Assembly: GCF_900105155.1 (NCBI RefSeq) | Contig: NZ_LT629762.1 | Coordinates: forward strand, 5,465,501 to 5,529,500 | Length of the DNA stretch: 64,000 bases | Reading direction: 5' to 3' | Source: Pseudomonas prosekii | GTDB lineage: Bacteria > Pseudomonadota > Gammaproteobacteria > Pseudomonadales > Pseudomonadaceae | In this document: positions 1-8,421 of the stretch, in pieces | How positions within the stretch are numbered: position 1 is the first letter of the stretch | Layout: every line of letters starts with the position of its first letter | The notes under the pieces: generated by a model | Seen by the model: only the letters and a program-made list of their open reading frames with translations | The model's database searches: none | What the model was told of the DNA's origin: nothing | Translations under genes and position numbers: made by a program

Positions 1-1
1 C

Positions 2-451
2 AACTTCAATCACATCCCGGTCAACGCGCCGCGCTGCCCGCTCCACAGCTACCACCGCGACGGCGCTATGCGCACCGATGGCAACCTCGGCTCGACCCTG
101 TCGTATTACCCCAACAGCTTCGGCGAATGGCAGGATCACCGGCAGCTGCACGAACCGACCTTGCCGCTCGACGGCGATGCCGGGCACTGGGACCAGAGCC
201 TCGTCGAAGACCATTACGAGCAACCCGGCAAGCTGTTTCGCCTGATGACCTCGCTGCAACAACAATTGCTGTTCGACAACACGGCGCGGGCCATGGGCGA
301 TGCGCCGCAGATGATCAAACAGCGACACATCGACAACTGTGCCAAAGCCGATCCGGCGTACGGCGCCGGCGTGGCCAAAGCCTTGAACCTGAGCCCGAGC
401 ACGGTCGAACCCGAAGCCGAGACCGAGACCGACTTGCGCAGCGTTCTTTGA
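2..451 (+). CDS. catalase, C-terminal part (5' end outside window)
   Basis: The frame is open from base 2 to a TGA at 449-451, giving the last 149 residues of a haem catalase, which breaks down hydrogen peroxide. The stretch has the family's C-terminal landmarks: [12 protein letters not shown] near the start, PNSFGEWQD about 15 residues later, then the helical tail with LFDNTA and the IKQRHIDNC segment. Distal His, proximal Tyr and most of the beta barrel lie upstream of the window, so the clade cannot be settled; the short tail without an added flavodoxin-like domain points to a small-subunit enzyme. The next gene begins 57 bp downstream on the same strand and may be cotranscribed. Confidence 0.93.
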   Translation, partial: NFNHIPVNAPRCPLHSYHRDGAMRTDGNLGSTLSYYPNSFGEWQDHRQLHEPTLPLDGDAGHWDQSLVEDHYEQPGKLFRLMTSLQQQLLFDNTARAMGDAPQMIKQRHIDNCAKADPAYGAGVAKALNLSPSTVEPEAETETDLRSVL

Positions 452-508
452 ATTCACCTGGCTCTCGTTAACCCGTCAACCCGTCAATCCGTTACGTGGA
501 GAACACTC

Positions 509-1072
509 ATGAGCAGCAGCGATTCCAACAAAAAAGCATTGGTGGTCGTCGATATCCAGAACGACTATTTCCCCGGCGGCCGCTGGGCGCTTTCGCAGGT
601 CGAGGAGGCCGCCGCACAAGCCGCGCGGGTCATCGAGCGGTTTCGTGAGCGCGGTGATCTGGTGGTGCATATCCGCCATGAATTCAAGGACGCCAACGCG
701 CCGTTCTTCCGCCCCGGCAGCGAAGGCGCACAGATCCACCAAAGTGCGAAAAACCGTCAGGACGAGCCAGTGGTGCTCAAGCATTACATCAACTCGTTCC
801 GCGAAACCGAGCTCAAGGACATCCTCGATCAGCACGGCATCAACGAAGTGGTGGTGGTCGGCAACATGAGCCACATGTGCGTCGACGGCATGACCCGCGC
901 GGCGGTGGATTTCGGCTACACCACCACCGTGCTGCACGATGCCTGCGCCACGCTGGACATGGAGTTCAACGGGGTCAAGGTGCCCGCCGCGCAGGTGCAC
1001 GCGGCGTTCATGGCGGCACTCGCATTCGGCTACGCGCCGGTCATTTCCACCAGCGAATACCTCAACCGTTGA
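509..1072 (+). CDS. cysteine hydrolase, isochorismatase-like family
   Basis: A 187-residue cytosolic hydrolase of the isochorismatase-like fold. The usual catalytic triad is visible as Asp15 (VVVDIQNDY), Lys91 (VVLKHYINSF) and Cys124 (GNMSHMCVDG), with the family's non-prolyl cis-peptide region just before the cysteine. Enzymes of this family hydrolyse amides, carbamates or vinyl ethers such as nicotinamide, ureidoacrylate or isochorismate; the substrate here cannot be read from the sequence. The ATG is preceded by GGAGA at good spacing. It lies between the catalase and an AraC regulator on the same strand, so the regulator is a plausible controller. This is one of three members of the family in the window (see 14141 and 29881). 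Confidence 0.9.
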   Translation: MSSSDSNKKALVVVDIQNDYFPGGRWALSQVEEAAAQAARVIERFRERGDLVVHIRHEFKDANAPFFRPGSEGAQIHQSAKNRQDEPVVLKHYINSFRETELKDILDQHGINEVVVVGNMSHMCVDGMTRAAVDFGYTTTVLHDACATLDMEFNGVKVPAAQVHAAFMAALAFGYAPVISTSEYLNR

Positions 1073-1206
1073 TCCATTGAAAACGGCGGGCGGATGGGCG
1101 GCATGGGCCGTCGCTTGGCCTGCCGTTTTCGTCGTCTATGCTGATGACCTGGACCGAACTGGCATGGAGGCTGCCGTCTACTGTCCGGGATCATTGAGGT
1201 GCGTCG

Positions 1207-2157
1207 ATGGTGCAGTTGATCTGCTCGGAATTCGATGAGTTCGAAGAGGCTTTATACGGCGTGCAGGGTCGTTATGTGCTGCGCACGCGGCAGCAGCGCG
1301 ATTGGCAACTGAACGTCGTCGACCTCAATGGCGTGGCGCTGATGAGCGGCCGCGAGGGCGCGGGCACGGTCTACACCGGGATCGGCCTGCCAGGTTACTT
1401 CAATATTTTCGTGCCGCTGACCGCGCACGAATCGACCGTGGTCGACGGCCATGCCTTCAACCACCGGCGGGTCGGCTGGATGGTGCCGAACGCGATGTTC
1501 CACATCAACGCGAAGAGCCCGGCGAGTTGGCTGACGGTGGCGATGTCCTGCGAATTGGTGTTGCGCTGGGCGGCGATCCGCGAGGATGAATTCGACTTTT
1601 CGCTGCTGCATCGCAACCTGGTGAGCAATGCCCAGCGCCACCTCGGCCCATTGTTATGGCTGGCGCGGCGGCTGTTTCACATCGACGCCCACGCACCGCA
1701 AGCGCTGCACACCGACGCGGCGGAGCAAGCCGCGCGCACCGAGGTGATGGGCGTGGTGTTTCGCCTGTTGCTGCCGGTCGATCCGGTGCACGCGGCGCCG
1801 CGCCACAACCGCGACCACAAAGACATCCTGCGCCGCGCGCTGGAACTGCTCGACACCCTGGACATCCAGTCGGTGTACACCGAAGACATTTGCCAGGCGA
1901 CCTGCGCGTCAGAGCGCACGGTGCGCAACGTTTTCAACGAATACCTCGGCATGAGCCCGCATCGCTATTTGATGATCCGCCGCTTGCACGCGATCCGCGC
2001 AGCCATCCGCCACGCCGGGCCGGAGGACACCATCACGCACATTTGCGCACGCTTCGGCGTGTGGGATTTCGGTCGGTTCGCCAGCCTCTATCGACAGTAT
2101 TTCGGCACGCTGCCGGCGCAATCGCTGAAAGCCGCCAAGGCCTTGAGCCACTTATAG
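1207..2157 (+). CDS. AraC-family transcriptional regulator
   Basis: A 316-residue regulator. Residues about 1-200 form an N-terminal sensing region of the AraC-binding-like type, and about 215-310 carry the two helix-turn-helix motifs of the AraC/XylS DNA-binding domain (first helix region CASERTVRNVFNEYLG, then SPHRYLMIRRLHAIRAA, second motif ending in FGRFASLYRQYFG). The start is chosen because GAGGTG sits 6 bases ahead of the ATG. It follows the cysteine hydrolase on the same strand and converges with the short AraC-like gene at 2176. The DNA-binding domain is clearly similar to that neighbour, suggesting an old duplication. The effector is unknown. Confidence 0.9.
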   Translation: MVQLICSEFDEFEEALYGVQGRYVLRTRQQRDWQLNVVDLNGVALMSGREGAGTVYTGIGLPGYFNIFVPLTAHESTVVDGHAFNHRRVGWMVPNAMFHINAKSPASWLTVAMSCELVLRWAAIREDEFDFSLLHRNLVSNAQRHLGPLLWLARRLFHIDAHAPQALHTDAAEQAARTEVMGVVFRLLLPVDPVHAAPRHNRDHKDILRRALELLDTLDIQSVYTEDICQATCASERTVRNVFNEYLGMSPHRYLMIRRLHAIRAAIRHAGPEDTITHICARFGVWDFGRFASLYRQYFGTLPAQSLKAAKALSHL

Positions 2158-2175
2158 CCAGTATCACGGCCAGCT

Positions 2176-2574
2176 TCACAGCAAGGTCCGCAACAGGGTT
2201 TTGCTCGGATATTCACCGAACAATTGATGGTAATCGGCGGCCATCCGCCCGCTGTCGGAGAAGCCAAAGCGCAGGGCGATCTGGCTGACCGTTTGCGTAG
2301 TCGGATTGGCGATCGACAACGCCGCACGCACCAGGTGCAAACGACGAACATGCAGATAACGATTAGGCCCGACGCCGAACACTTCCTTGAAAATCGAACG
2401 CAAGGTGCGTTCGCTGACCCCGGCCTGGCGGCACAGGTCGGACAAGCGAATCGGTTGCTCGTCGGCGCCTTGCAGCAGCGCCACCACCCTGGCGATGCTG
2501 GCCTGACGCTTGGCCTGCTGCCAGTTGATGCGAGGGCTGGTTGCGGTCGCAAGTGCAGGGTCCGGTGTGTTCAT
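2176..2574 (-). CDS. short AraC-type DNA-binding protein without sensor domain
   Basis: A 132-residue protein that is almost only an AraC-type DNA-binding domain: about 35 leading residues, then two helix-turn-helix motifs (CRQAGVSERTLRSIFKE and the QIALRFGFSDSGRMAADY region). AraC regulators usually have about 300 residues with an N-terminal effector domain, which is absent here, as in SoxS/MarA-type proteins whose activity is set by their abundance. It converges with the full-length AraC gene at 1207 and shares its DNA-binding pattern. It diverges from the alpha/beta hydrolase at 2789 across a region with a long inverted repeat, so it may control that gene. Start: ATG at 2574; the upstream signal is weak. 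Confidence 0.8.
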   Translation of the reverse strand: MNTPDPALATATSPRINWQQAKRQASIARVVALLQGADEQPIRLSDLCRQAGVSERTLRSIFKEVFGVGPNRYLHVRRLHLVRAALSIANPTTQTVSQIALRFGFSDSGRMAADYHQLFGEYPSKTLLRTLL

Positions 2575-2632
2575 GTCGGCGCGTTATCTGCCTTGATTGA
2601 CTTGCTCAAGCGTGGCGCCGAGCGCGAAACGG

Positions 2633-2697
2633 CACTACGTAAAACAGGCAAATTTGCAGCGGTTGTTGTCGGCGCAACGTGCCGATTTTACGTAGTG
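2633..2697. promoter_or_regulatory. 12-bp inverted repeat between divergent genes
   Basis: CACTACGTAAAA at 2633-2644 is matched exactly by its reverse complement at 2686-2697, with four further pairing bases inside after two mismatches. It lies between the short AraC-type gene (leftward) and the alpha/beta hydrolase (rightward). Whether it is an operator for looping regulation, a hairpin in a leader RNA, or a small repeat element cannot be decided from the sequence. Confidence 0.6.
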
Positions 2698-2788
2698 AGC
2701 CGCCGCTGTATCTCACCATGCTGTGGCAGTTAATTGCCCGGCACCACGCCATGAACATCCGCCAAAACTCCCAGGGAGTGCAAAAACC

Positions 2789-3613
2789 ATGAGCACCTTC
2801 ACCACCCAAGACAACGTGGAAATCTATTACAAGGATTGGGGCAGCGGCCCGGTCGTGGTGTTCAGCCACGGTTGGCCGTTGAACGCCGACAGTTGGGAAG
2901 CGCAGATGTATCACTTGGCCGCCAACGGCTTTCGCTGCATTGCTCATGATCGGCGCGGGCATGGCCGCTCCAGTCAGCCGTGGGACGGCAATGACATGGA
3001 CCATTACGCCGACGACCTCGCGCAGTTGCTCGACCACCTCGACGTCACCGACGTGACGCTGTTCGGTTTCTCCACGGGCGGCGGCGAAGTGGCGCGTTAC
3101 ATTGGCCGTCACGGCACCGCGCGGGTGAAGAGGGCCGGGCTGATTTCGGCGGTGCCGCCGCTGATGGTCAAGACCGACGCCAACCCCGGTGGTCTGCCGG
3201 TGTCGGTGTTCGACGGCATTCGCCAAGGCCTGCTGGCCGACCGCTCGCAGCTGTTTATCGACATCCCGAGCGGGCCGTTCTTCGGTTACAACCGGCCCGA
3301 TGCCAAGCCGTCGCAAGGCGTGATCAATGCCTGGTGGCTGCAAGGCATGCTCGGTGGCCACAAAAACACCCACGACAGCATTAAAGCGTTTTCCGAAACC
3401 GACTTCACCGAGGACCTGAAGAAGTTCGACGTGCCGACCTTGATCATCCACGGTGACGACGACCAGATTGTGCCGATCGAGGCGGCGGGGCGGGCCTCGG
3501 CAAAATTGATCAAGGACAGCCAACTGATCGTCTACGAAGGCGCGCCGCACGGCATCACCGACACGCACAAGGAACGGCTGAGCGCAGACCTTTTGGCGTT
3601 CGTGCAGTCCTGA
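2789..3613 (+). CDS. alpha/beta hydrolase, chloroperoxidase/esterase type
   Basis: A 274-residue alpha/beta-fold hydrolase of the cofactor-free haloperoxidase/esterase group. Oxyanion motif HGWP is at about 27-30, the nucleophile elbow GFSTGGG places the nucleophile at Ser95, the acid is in HGDDDQIV and the catalytic His in the APHGIT segment near the end. An in-frame GTG/ATG extension to 2723 exists, but the ATG at 2789 has an AGGGAG-like ribosome binding site and matches the family start. A strong terminator follows. Substrate unknown; such enzymes are often esterases or lactonases and show perhydrolase activity in vitro. Confidence 0.9.
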   Translation: MSTFTTQDNVEIYYKDWGSGPVVVFSHGWPLNADSWEAQMYHLAANGFRCIAHDRRGHGRSSQPWDGNDMDHYADDLAQLLDHLDVTDVTLFGFSTGGGEVARYIGRHGTARVKRAGLISAVPPLMVKTDANPGGLPVSVFDGIRQGLLADRSQLFIDIPSGPFFGYNRPDAKPSQGVINAWWLQGMLGGHKNTHDSIKAFSETDFTEDLKKFDVPTLIIHGDDDQIVPIEAAGRASAKLIKDSQLIVYEGAPHGITDTHKERLSADLLAFVQS

Positions 3614-3635
3614 AAATAAAGCTCGATTGGTATCA

Positions 3636-3664
3636 AACGAAGCCGCTTACCCAGCGGCTTCGTT
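3636..3664 (+). terminator. rho-independent terminator
   Basis: A perfect 12-bp stem (AACGAAGCCGCT at 3636-3647 and its complement at 3653-3664) with loop TACCC, 22 bp after the alpha/beta hydrolase stop. The T tract is short and interrupted (TTGTTGTC). Confidence 0.75.
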
Positions 3665-3850
3665 GTTGTCAGCATTGCTGTCGGCGTTGCTGAAAAAGCA
3701 ATAGTCATTTGCGATTCAGGCGGATTGTGGCTCTGCGTGCCTCCAGTTAGCATCGACGCAACTTCAACATTCAGCACTTCCCAGGTGAGTTCGAGGCGGC
3801 GTAGTCGGCCTTGCTCACAGCTTTCAATCCCCTTATTCGCAGGTACTCAA

Positions 3851-4981
3851 ATGTCGAAACTCTTCGAAGACTTCCGCATGGGCGACATCACGCTGAACAA
3901 CCGCGTGGTCATGGCGCCGCTCACCCGATCCCGTGCCCCGAACGACGTCGCTGACGAGCGCATTGCGCTGTATTACGCGCAACGCGCTACTGCCGGTTTG
4001 ATCGTCAGCGAAGGCACGCCGATCTCCCGCGAGGGCCAGGGTTACCTGTTCAACCCGGGCATCTTCAGCGCCGAGCAAATCGCCGGATGGCGCCTGACCA
4101 CCGACTCGGTGCACGCCATCGGCGGCAAGATGTTCGCGCAACTCTGGCACGTCGGTCGCGTCTCGCATTCGTCGATTCAGGAAGGTGGAAAACTGCCCGT
4201 GAGCGCGTCCAGCAAACGTCCGGTGGGTGCGACGGCGTTCGGTTATGACGCCGATGGCCAACCCGCACTGGTGGAACCGCCGGCGCCGCGTCAGCTGAAC
4301 ACTGAAGAGGTTTCGCGCATCGTCGGTGAGTTCGCCCAAGCGGCGGAAAATGCGATTGAAGCCGGTTTTGACGGCGTGGAAATCCACGGCGCCAACGGTT
4401 ATCTGCACGAGCAGTTTCTCAATCCGCTGGTCAATGACCGCACCGACCAATACTCCGCTGCTGAGTTGGACAACCGTCTGCGCTTCACCCTGGAAGTGAT
4501 CGACGCCGTGGTCGCCCGAATCGGCGCCGGGCGCGTCGGCATTCGCGTTTCTCCTTACGGGCAACTCTTCGACATGCCGTGGTACCCACAAATCGACGAA
4601 ACCTACACCGCGCTGGCTGCCGAAATTGGCGCGCGCAAACTGGCTTACGTGCATGTGATGGACCAATCCGGGTTCCCGGCGCCGGGCACCGAAGATACCG
4701 GCGGCGGCCCAAAGGATGCGTTTATGAATCTGCTGGCGGCGATGAAATCCAGGCTGGCGCAAACTGCCTTGATCCTCGCGGGCGGCATGACCCGCGCTCG
4801 CGCAGAAGATTTGATCAATGACGGCATGATCGACCTTGCCGCGTTCGGTACGCCGTTCATCAGCAACCCGGACCTGGTCGCACGCCTGAAAAACAACTGG
4901 CCGCTGACCGAAGCGCAACGCGCAACCTTTTACGGTGGTGGCGCCGAGGGCTACATCGACTACGCGCCGCATCAGGGCTAA
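3851..4981 (+). CDS. alkene reductase, Old Yellow Enzyme family (NemA/XenB-like)
   Basis: A 376-residue FMN-dependent ene-reductase that uses NAD(P)H to reduce activated double bonds, nitro-esters or N-ethylmaleimide-type electrophiles in the cytosol. Seen directly: MAPLTRSR near residue 21, QLWHVGR at 97-103, and the substrate-binding HGANGYLHEQFL with His179, Asn182 and Tyr184. Length fits the NemA/XenB group. An upstream in-frame start at 3725 is rejected because residues before the ATG at 3851 do not resemble the family. The gene is monocistronic, with a terminator 30 bp downstream, and is followed by a LysR regulator on the same strand. Confidence 0.93.
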   Translation: MSKLFEDFRMGDITLNNRVVMAPLTRSRAPNDVADERIALYYAQRATAGLIVSEGTPISREGQGYLFNPGIFSAEQIAGWRLTTDSVHAIGGKMFAQLWHVGRVSHSSIQEGGKLPVSASSKRPVGATAFGYDADGQPALVEPPAPRQLNTEEVSRIVGEFAQAAENAIEAGFDGVEIHGANGYLHEQFLNPLVNDRTDQYSAAELDNRLRFTLEVIDAVVARIGAGRVGIRVSPYGQLFDMPWYPQIDETYTALAAEIGARKLAYVHVMDQSGFPAPGTEDTGGGPKDAFMNLLAAMKSRLAQTALILAGGMTRARAEDLINDGMIDLAAFGTPFISNPDLVARLKNNWPLTEAQRATFYGGGAEGYIDYAPHQG

Positions 4982-5011
4982 GCGCCGGATCTTTGCTGGC
5001 CTGAGGTATCG

Positions 5012-5041
5012 ACAGCCGTTACATTTGTAACGGCTGTTTTG
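5012..5041 (+). terminator. rho-independent terminator
   Basis: An 11-bp perfect stem ACAGCCGTTAC / complement (5012-5022, 5027-5037) with loop ATTT, followed by TTTTG. It ends the alkene reductase transcript. Confidence 0.8.
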
Positions 5042-5078
5042 CTGTGTCCGCCGAAAAACTTCCTGATGAGAGTTGCCC

Positions 5079-6038
5079 ATGCACCTGAAAGCGCACCGCT
5101 ACTTTGCAATGGTTGCCGTGACCGGCAGCTTCACTGCGACGGCGCGGCATTTCCAGGTGCCGGCCTCATCGGTGTCGCGTTTTATCGCCGCGCTCGAACG
5201 CGAGGTCGGCCAGCAACTGCTGTATCGCAACACGCGCGCGGTGAAACTCACCGACGCCGGCGAGCGCTATTACCTGCAAATCCGCGACGTGCTGGAATTG
5301 CTCGACGCCGCCGACGAAGAAATCATGGGCAAGGGCGCCGAAGCAGGTGGCCTGGTGCGGATCAACGCGCCGGTAGCGTTTGGCAGTTTGCACATCGTCA
5401 AACTGCTTAATGGCCTCTACGACAAATACCCGAAATTGACCGTGGAACTGACGGTCACGGATGCCTATATTGACCCGATTCAGGAGGGCGCCGACCTCAT
5501 TTTTCGCGTCGGTCATCTGCAGGATTCCGGTTTGATCGGCCGCAAGATCTGCGATCAGCAATACGTGCTGTGCGCCAGCGCCGACTACCTGAAAAAACAC
5601 GGCAAACCGAGCTCGCCGCAAGACCTGAAAAACCACGCCTGCCTGGTCTACAAAGGCACGGGCGGCGCCCAGCGCTGGTTTTTCCGCACGCCCGGCGACG
5701 GCCAATCTGGCGGTGAGCATGTCGAAATCATCGATGTGCACGGCCCGCTGCGCAGCAACAACGCGCAGGTGCTGGTGGAAGCGGCGCTGGCAGGGCGGGG
5801 AATTGTGTTTTTCCCGTCGTGGTTGTTCAGCCGCGAAAGCTTCGTCAATCAACAGCTGATTCGGCTGTTGCCGCAGTGGCAAGGCTCGGTGGAGCAGTCG
5901 CCGAGCCAGATACACTTGCTCTCGCCGGAGAATCGCCTGCGTTCTCAGAAGGTGCGGGTGGTGTGGGATTACTTCCTGCAGGCGATTGGCACGCCGCCGT
6001 ATTGGGATGATTTGGGTGATGGCACCCAGACTCGCTGA
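5079..6038 (+). CDS. LysR-family transcriptional regulator
   Basis: A 319-residue LysR regulator. Residues 1-60 form the winged helix-turn-helix (FTATARHFQVPASSVSRFIAAL) and the rest a periplasmic-binding-type effector domain of the CrgA-like subclass (GLVRINAPVAFG, RVGHLQDSGLIGRKI). I place the start at the ATG 5079 rather than the TTG two codons earlier. It sits downstream of the alkene reductase on the same strand, behind a terminator, so the two may be functionally linked (CrgA-like regulators often control stress oxidoreductases). That link is inference; no operator was identified. Confidence 0.9.
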   Translation: MHLKAHRYFAMVAVTGSFTATARHFQVPASSVSRFIAALEREVGQQLLYRNTRAVKLTDAGERYYLQIRDVLELLDAADEEIMGKGAEAGGLVRINAPVAFGSLHIVKLLNGLYDKYPKLTVELTVTDAYIDPIQEGADLIFRVGHLQDSGLIGRKICDQQYVLCASADYLKKHGKPSSPQDLKNHACLVYKGTGGAQRWFFRTPGDGQSGGEHVEIIDVHGPLRSNNAQVLVEAALAGRGIVFFPSWLFSRESFVNQQLIRLLPQWQGSVEQSPSQIHLLSPENRLRSQKVRVVWDYFLQAIGTPPYWDDLGDGTQTR

Positions 6039-6077
6039 GAACGGCTTGCGGCGTTCCGAGGAACGCCGCAATTCACC

Positions 6078-6518
6078 TCAGCGGTTGTTGCGCAAAATCG
6101 AAAAGTTCAACGCCGCCGCGACGCAGAGCCACGCCAGATACGGCAATAGAATCAGCCCGGTGATGACATCCAGGCGCATCGCCAATACCACCATCGCCGC
6201 GACCACCAGCCACAGCAACGAAATGATCACCATGCCGGCGAAAATCCGGTGCGCGCCGAAAAATACCGGCGTCCACAAGGTGTTCAGCGCAATTTGCGCG
6301 GCCCACAACGCCAACACCACTTGGCTGCCCGGTATCAGGCTCAAGCGATATCCTGCCCAGGAAATCAGCAGATAAATCGTCGTCCACGCCACGGGAAACA
6401 ACCAATTGGGCGGGGTGAAACGCGGTTTGATCAGCGCTTGGTACCACGGGCCGGGTTTGAACATGATGCCGGTGCTCGCCGCGGCACCGCAGGCTAGAAG
6501 AAAAACAAAAAAAGTCAT
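6078..6518 (-). CDS. TspO/MBR-family membrane protein
   Basis: A 146-residue protein with five predicted membrane helices, the TspO (peripheral benzodiazepine receptor) fold, which binds porphyrins and sterol-like ligands. Recognisable motifs: FKPGPWYQALIKPRFTPPNW early on, the W-rich segment AWTTIYLLISWAGY, WAAQIALNTLWTPVFFG, and the C-terminal PYLAWLCVAAALNFSI. The longer frame to 6620 is rejected: the ATG at 6518 has AAGGACAG upstream and gives the family's usual length. It lies between a LysR gene and a lipoprotein gene; no operon is evident. Confidence 0.92.
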   Translation of the reverse strand: MTFFVFLLACGAAASTGIMFKPGPWYQALIKPRFTPPNWLFPVAWTTIYLLISWAGYRLSLIPGSQVVLALWAAQIALNTLWTPVFFGAHRIFAGMVIISLLWLVVAAMVVLAMRLDVITGLILLPYLAWLCVAAALNFSILRNNR

Positions 6519-6649
6519 CGTCTGTCCTTGGCTGAAGTCAGCTATCTGGGATTGAGAAGCCACGTCGGCCGTCTCAGGGTTGGAGGCCCAGCGCTGCAAA
6601 AAGGTCAGGAGATGCTGCAAGATTTTTTGCTTATGGTTGCGGTCATCGA

Positions 6650-6710
6650 AAAGGGGACAGATTTACTTATCGCTCCTCTCAGGGGCTGAAAAATAGATCC
6701 GTCCCTTTTC
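6650..6710. repeat. GGGGACAGATTTA palindrome, degenerate copy
   Basis: AAAAGGGGACAGATTTA on the left and a decayed complement ending CCGTCCCTTTT on the right, separated by about 30 bp. It is the same family as the palindromes at 12441 and 43119. Confidence 0.6.
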
Positions 6711-6716
6711 AGGGGC

Positions 6717-7190
6717 TTAACCCTTCTGTTCGTCCTTCAAATCATCCAAGTCGTCGATGATTGCTTCATCACTGTCCGCCATCGCTTCTTGCATGTCTTT
6801 GGCGATAGTTGTTTGCACTTTCATGATTTTCTCGGCGAGTGCGCGACCTTCTTTTGAACCGACAATCATCGCCATTGCCTGCTCGGGATGTTGATTGGCG
6901 CGGATCATCAGATCAAGTTCGTCGTTGTCGAAGTGATCGGCGTACACATCGACCATGTCGCTTTTCAGTTGGTCCGGATCAATGTTATCGCGCACTACGT
7001 TGCGCACTTGTTCGCGCTCCAGCATGGGATAGCGGGAAGCGTAAGCCGCTGATGCGATATCAACGATAGTGCCGTATTGCTTGGTCAGGCCGCTGACTTC
7101 GATCAACTCTTCAGCCTTGTCCTTACTGCCGCCACAACCTGCCAATGCCGCTGCCAACAACACAGCCAGCGTTACCTTTTTCATGCTCAT
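6717..7190 (-). CDS. putative lipoprotein, DUF2059-like
   Basis: A 157-residue exported protein. The N-terminus is a lipoprotein signal: MSMKKVTLAVLL, then the lipobox LAGC with the cysteine at about residue 19. The mature part is acidic and helical with repeated leucine-rich stretches, ending in an Asp/Glu-rich tail (DDLDDLKDEQ). The pattern of alternating helices and a middle segment DELDLMIRANQHPEQ resembles DUF2059 proteins, but that assignment is uncertain. I choose the ATG at 7190 because AAGGA lies at the right distance for it. Function unknown; probably envelope-located. Confidence 0.75.
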   Translation of the reverse strand: MSMKKVTLAVLLAAALAGCGGSKDKAEELIEVSGLTKQYGTIVDIASAAYASRYPMLEREQVRNVVRDNIDPDQLKSDMVDVYADHFDNDELDLMIRANQHPEQAMAMIVGSKEGRALAEKIMKVQTTIAKDMQEAMADSDEAIIDDLDDLKDEQKG

Positions 7191-7227
7191 GAGCATTTGT
7201 CCTTGATGATTTTGGGAGGTGCAGCGT

Positions 7228-7446
7228 TTAGCGGCGATTCAAATGAATCGCGCCGATGACCACAACGATGATGATGCCGCCGATAAATGCGCCGAATGCG
7301 GGGAACATTGCGGCCGGCCAAATCAAGCCTCGGCCCAGGTTGTAGGCGAAGCTGGCGTGGGAATAGATTGTGAACATCCACGAGTAAAGTGCGTAAATCA
7401 GGCCGATCACGAAGTAGCCGGAAATCAGCGTTCCTTTGAGGGTCAT
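7228..7446 (-). CDS. small membrane protein of unknown function
   Basis: A 72-residue protein with two hydrophobic helices (LISGYFVIGLIYALYSWMF and FGAFIGGIIIVVVIGAI) joined by an amphipathic loop, ending in the charged NRR. AAGGAAG four bases upstream supports the ATG at 7446. It lies 37 bp upstream of the lipoprotein gene on the same strand, so the two could form a small operon. I do not recognise the family. Confidence 0.75.
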   Translation of the reverse strand: MTLKGTLISGYFVIGLIYALYSWMFTIYSHASFAYNLGRGLIWPAAMFPAFGAFIGGIIIVVVIGAIHLNRR

Positions 7447-7530
7447 GGTTCTTCCTTGTGACGCTGTAGTTTGATCCCCCGGCAAAATACTATTTGTGTG
7501 ATGTCATTTCAATATCGCTGTCGCTGGCAT

Positions 7531-8421
7531 TTAACCAATCCGGTCATTGCCCAGAGAATCACGCTGCATCGATTGCAGGTTTTTCTCGATGGTTTCGCAG
7601 ATCGCTTCCATTTGGATTTGATGTTCGCTGGAGCGAAACGGGCTTTGCAGGTCGGTGCCGATGCGTTCGATAGCCAACAGCATAAAACCGACCACGGTTG
7701 AGGCCAGCGGGGTAAACCAACCCAGCGACTCGACGAGGCCAACCGGCACGATCAGGCAGAACAGCGAAATAAACAGCCGTGGAAAGTAAACATAAGGGTA
7801 GGGCAGAGGCGTATTGGCGATCCGCTCCATGCCGCCCTGGCTGTTGGACAGTTCGACCAGCGTCGATTCCAGCCGCGTGAGGCGAATGCTGTCGAGCCGC
7901 CCGGCCTTGTATTCCAGGGCCAGCAGGGCGGCCGAGCCATTGAGCACGTCGTTGGCGAAGTTGTTGGTGGTGGCGCTGCGGGCGAACTCTTCGGCCGGGA
8001 TAAATGCGCGAACCTCGTCCGGGCAGGGCTCGCCCTTCAGGTGCGCGGCCAGGCAGTTCACGTAGGCGACGTGGCGACGCACCAGCGTCGACTTCATCGG
8101 GTTGATTTCGCCGTCGGTGTCGTCGAGCAATGTCAGCACTTGGCGGGTAAAACTGCGTGAATTGTTGACCATCGAGCCCCACAGCGTCCGCGCTTCCCAC
8201 CAGCGGTTGTAGGCGCTGCTGTTGCGAAAACTGATCAGCACGATCAGCGCCGAACCCAGCAAAGTCAGGGGCATCAGCGGCAGGTTGATCTTGGTGTTGA
8301 GGAACAACATGTAGTCCATGGTGACCGCGATGTCCCACAGCAGCAGCCAGAACAAGGCCCAGCCGACATAACCCATGGTTTTGATCATCAAGCGGTATTT
8401 TTCAACGATGGCAGCTTTCAA
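7531..8421 (-). CDS. bestrophin-family channel-like membrane protein
   Basis: A 296-residue protein of the bestrophin-like (formerly UPF0187, E. coli YneE) family, members of which form pentameric ion channels. Family marks: ISFRNSSAYNRWWEARTLWG in the first third, a long helical cytosolic middle, then LFCLIVPVGLVESLGWFTP and the IERIGTDLQSPF segment. The start codon appears to be TTG at 8421, with GAGG seven bases upstream; no in-frame ATG at the beginning fits the family as well. It stands alone, with a long non-coding stretch upstream. Ion selectivity cannot be inferred. Confidence 0.88.
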   Translation of the reverse strand: MKAAIVEKYRLMIKTMGYVGWALFWLLLWDIAVTMDYMLFLNTKINLPLMPLTLLGSALIVLISFRNSSAYNRWWEARTLWGSMVNNSRSFTRQVLTLLDDTDGEINPMKSTLVRRHVAYVNCLAAHLKGEPCPDEVRAFIPAEEFARSATTNNFANDVLNGSAALLALEYKAGRLDSIRLTRLESTLVELSNSQGGMERIANTPLPYPYVYFPRLFISLFCLIVPVGLVESLGWFTPLASTVVGFMLLAIERIGTDLQSPFRSSEHQIQMEAICETIEKNLQSMQRDSLGNDRIG

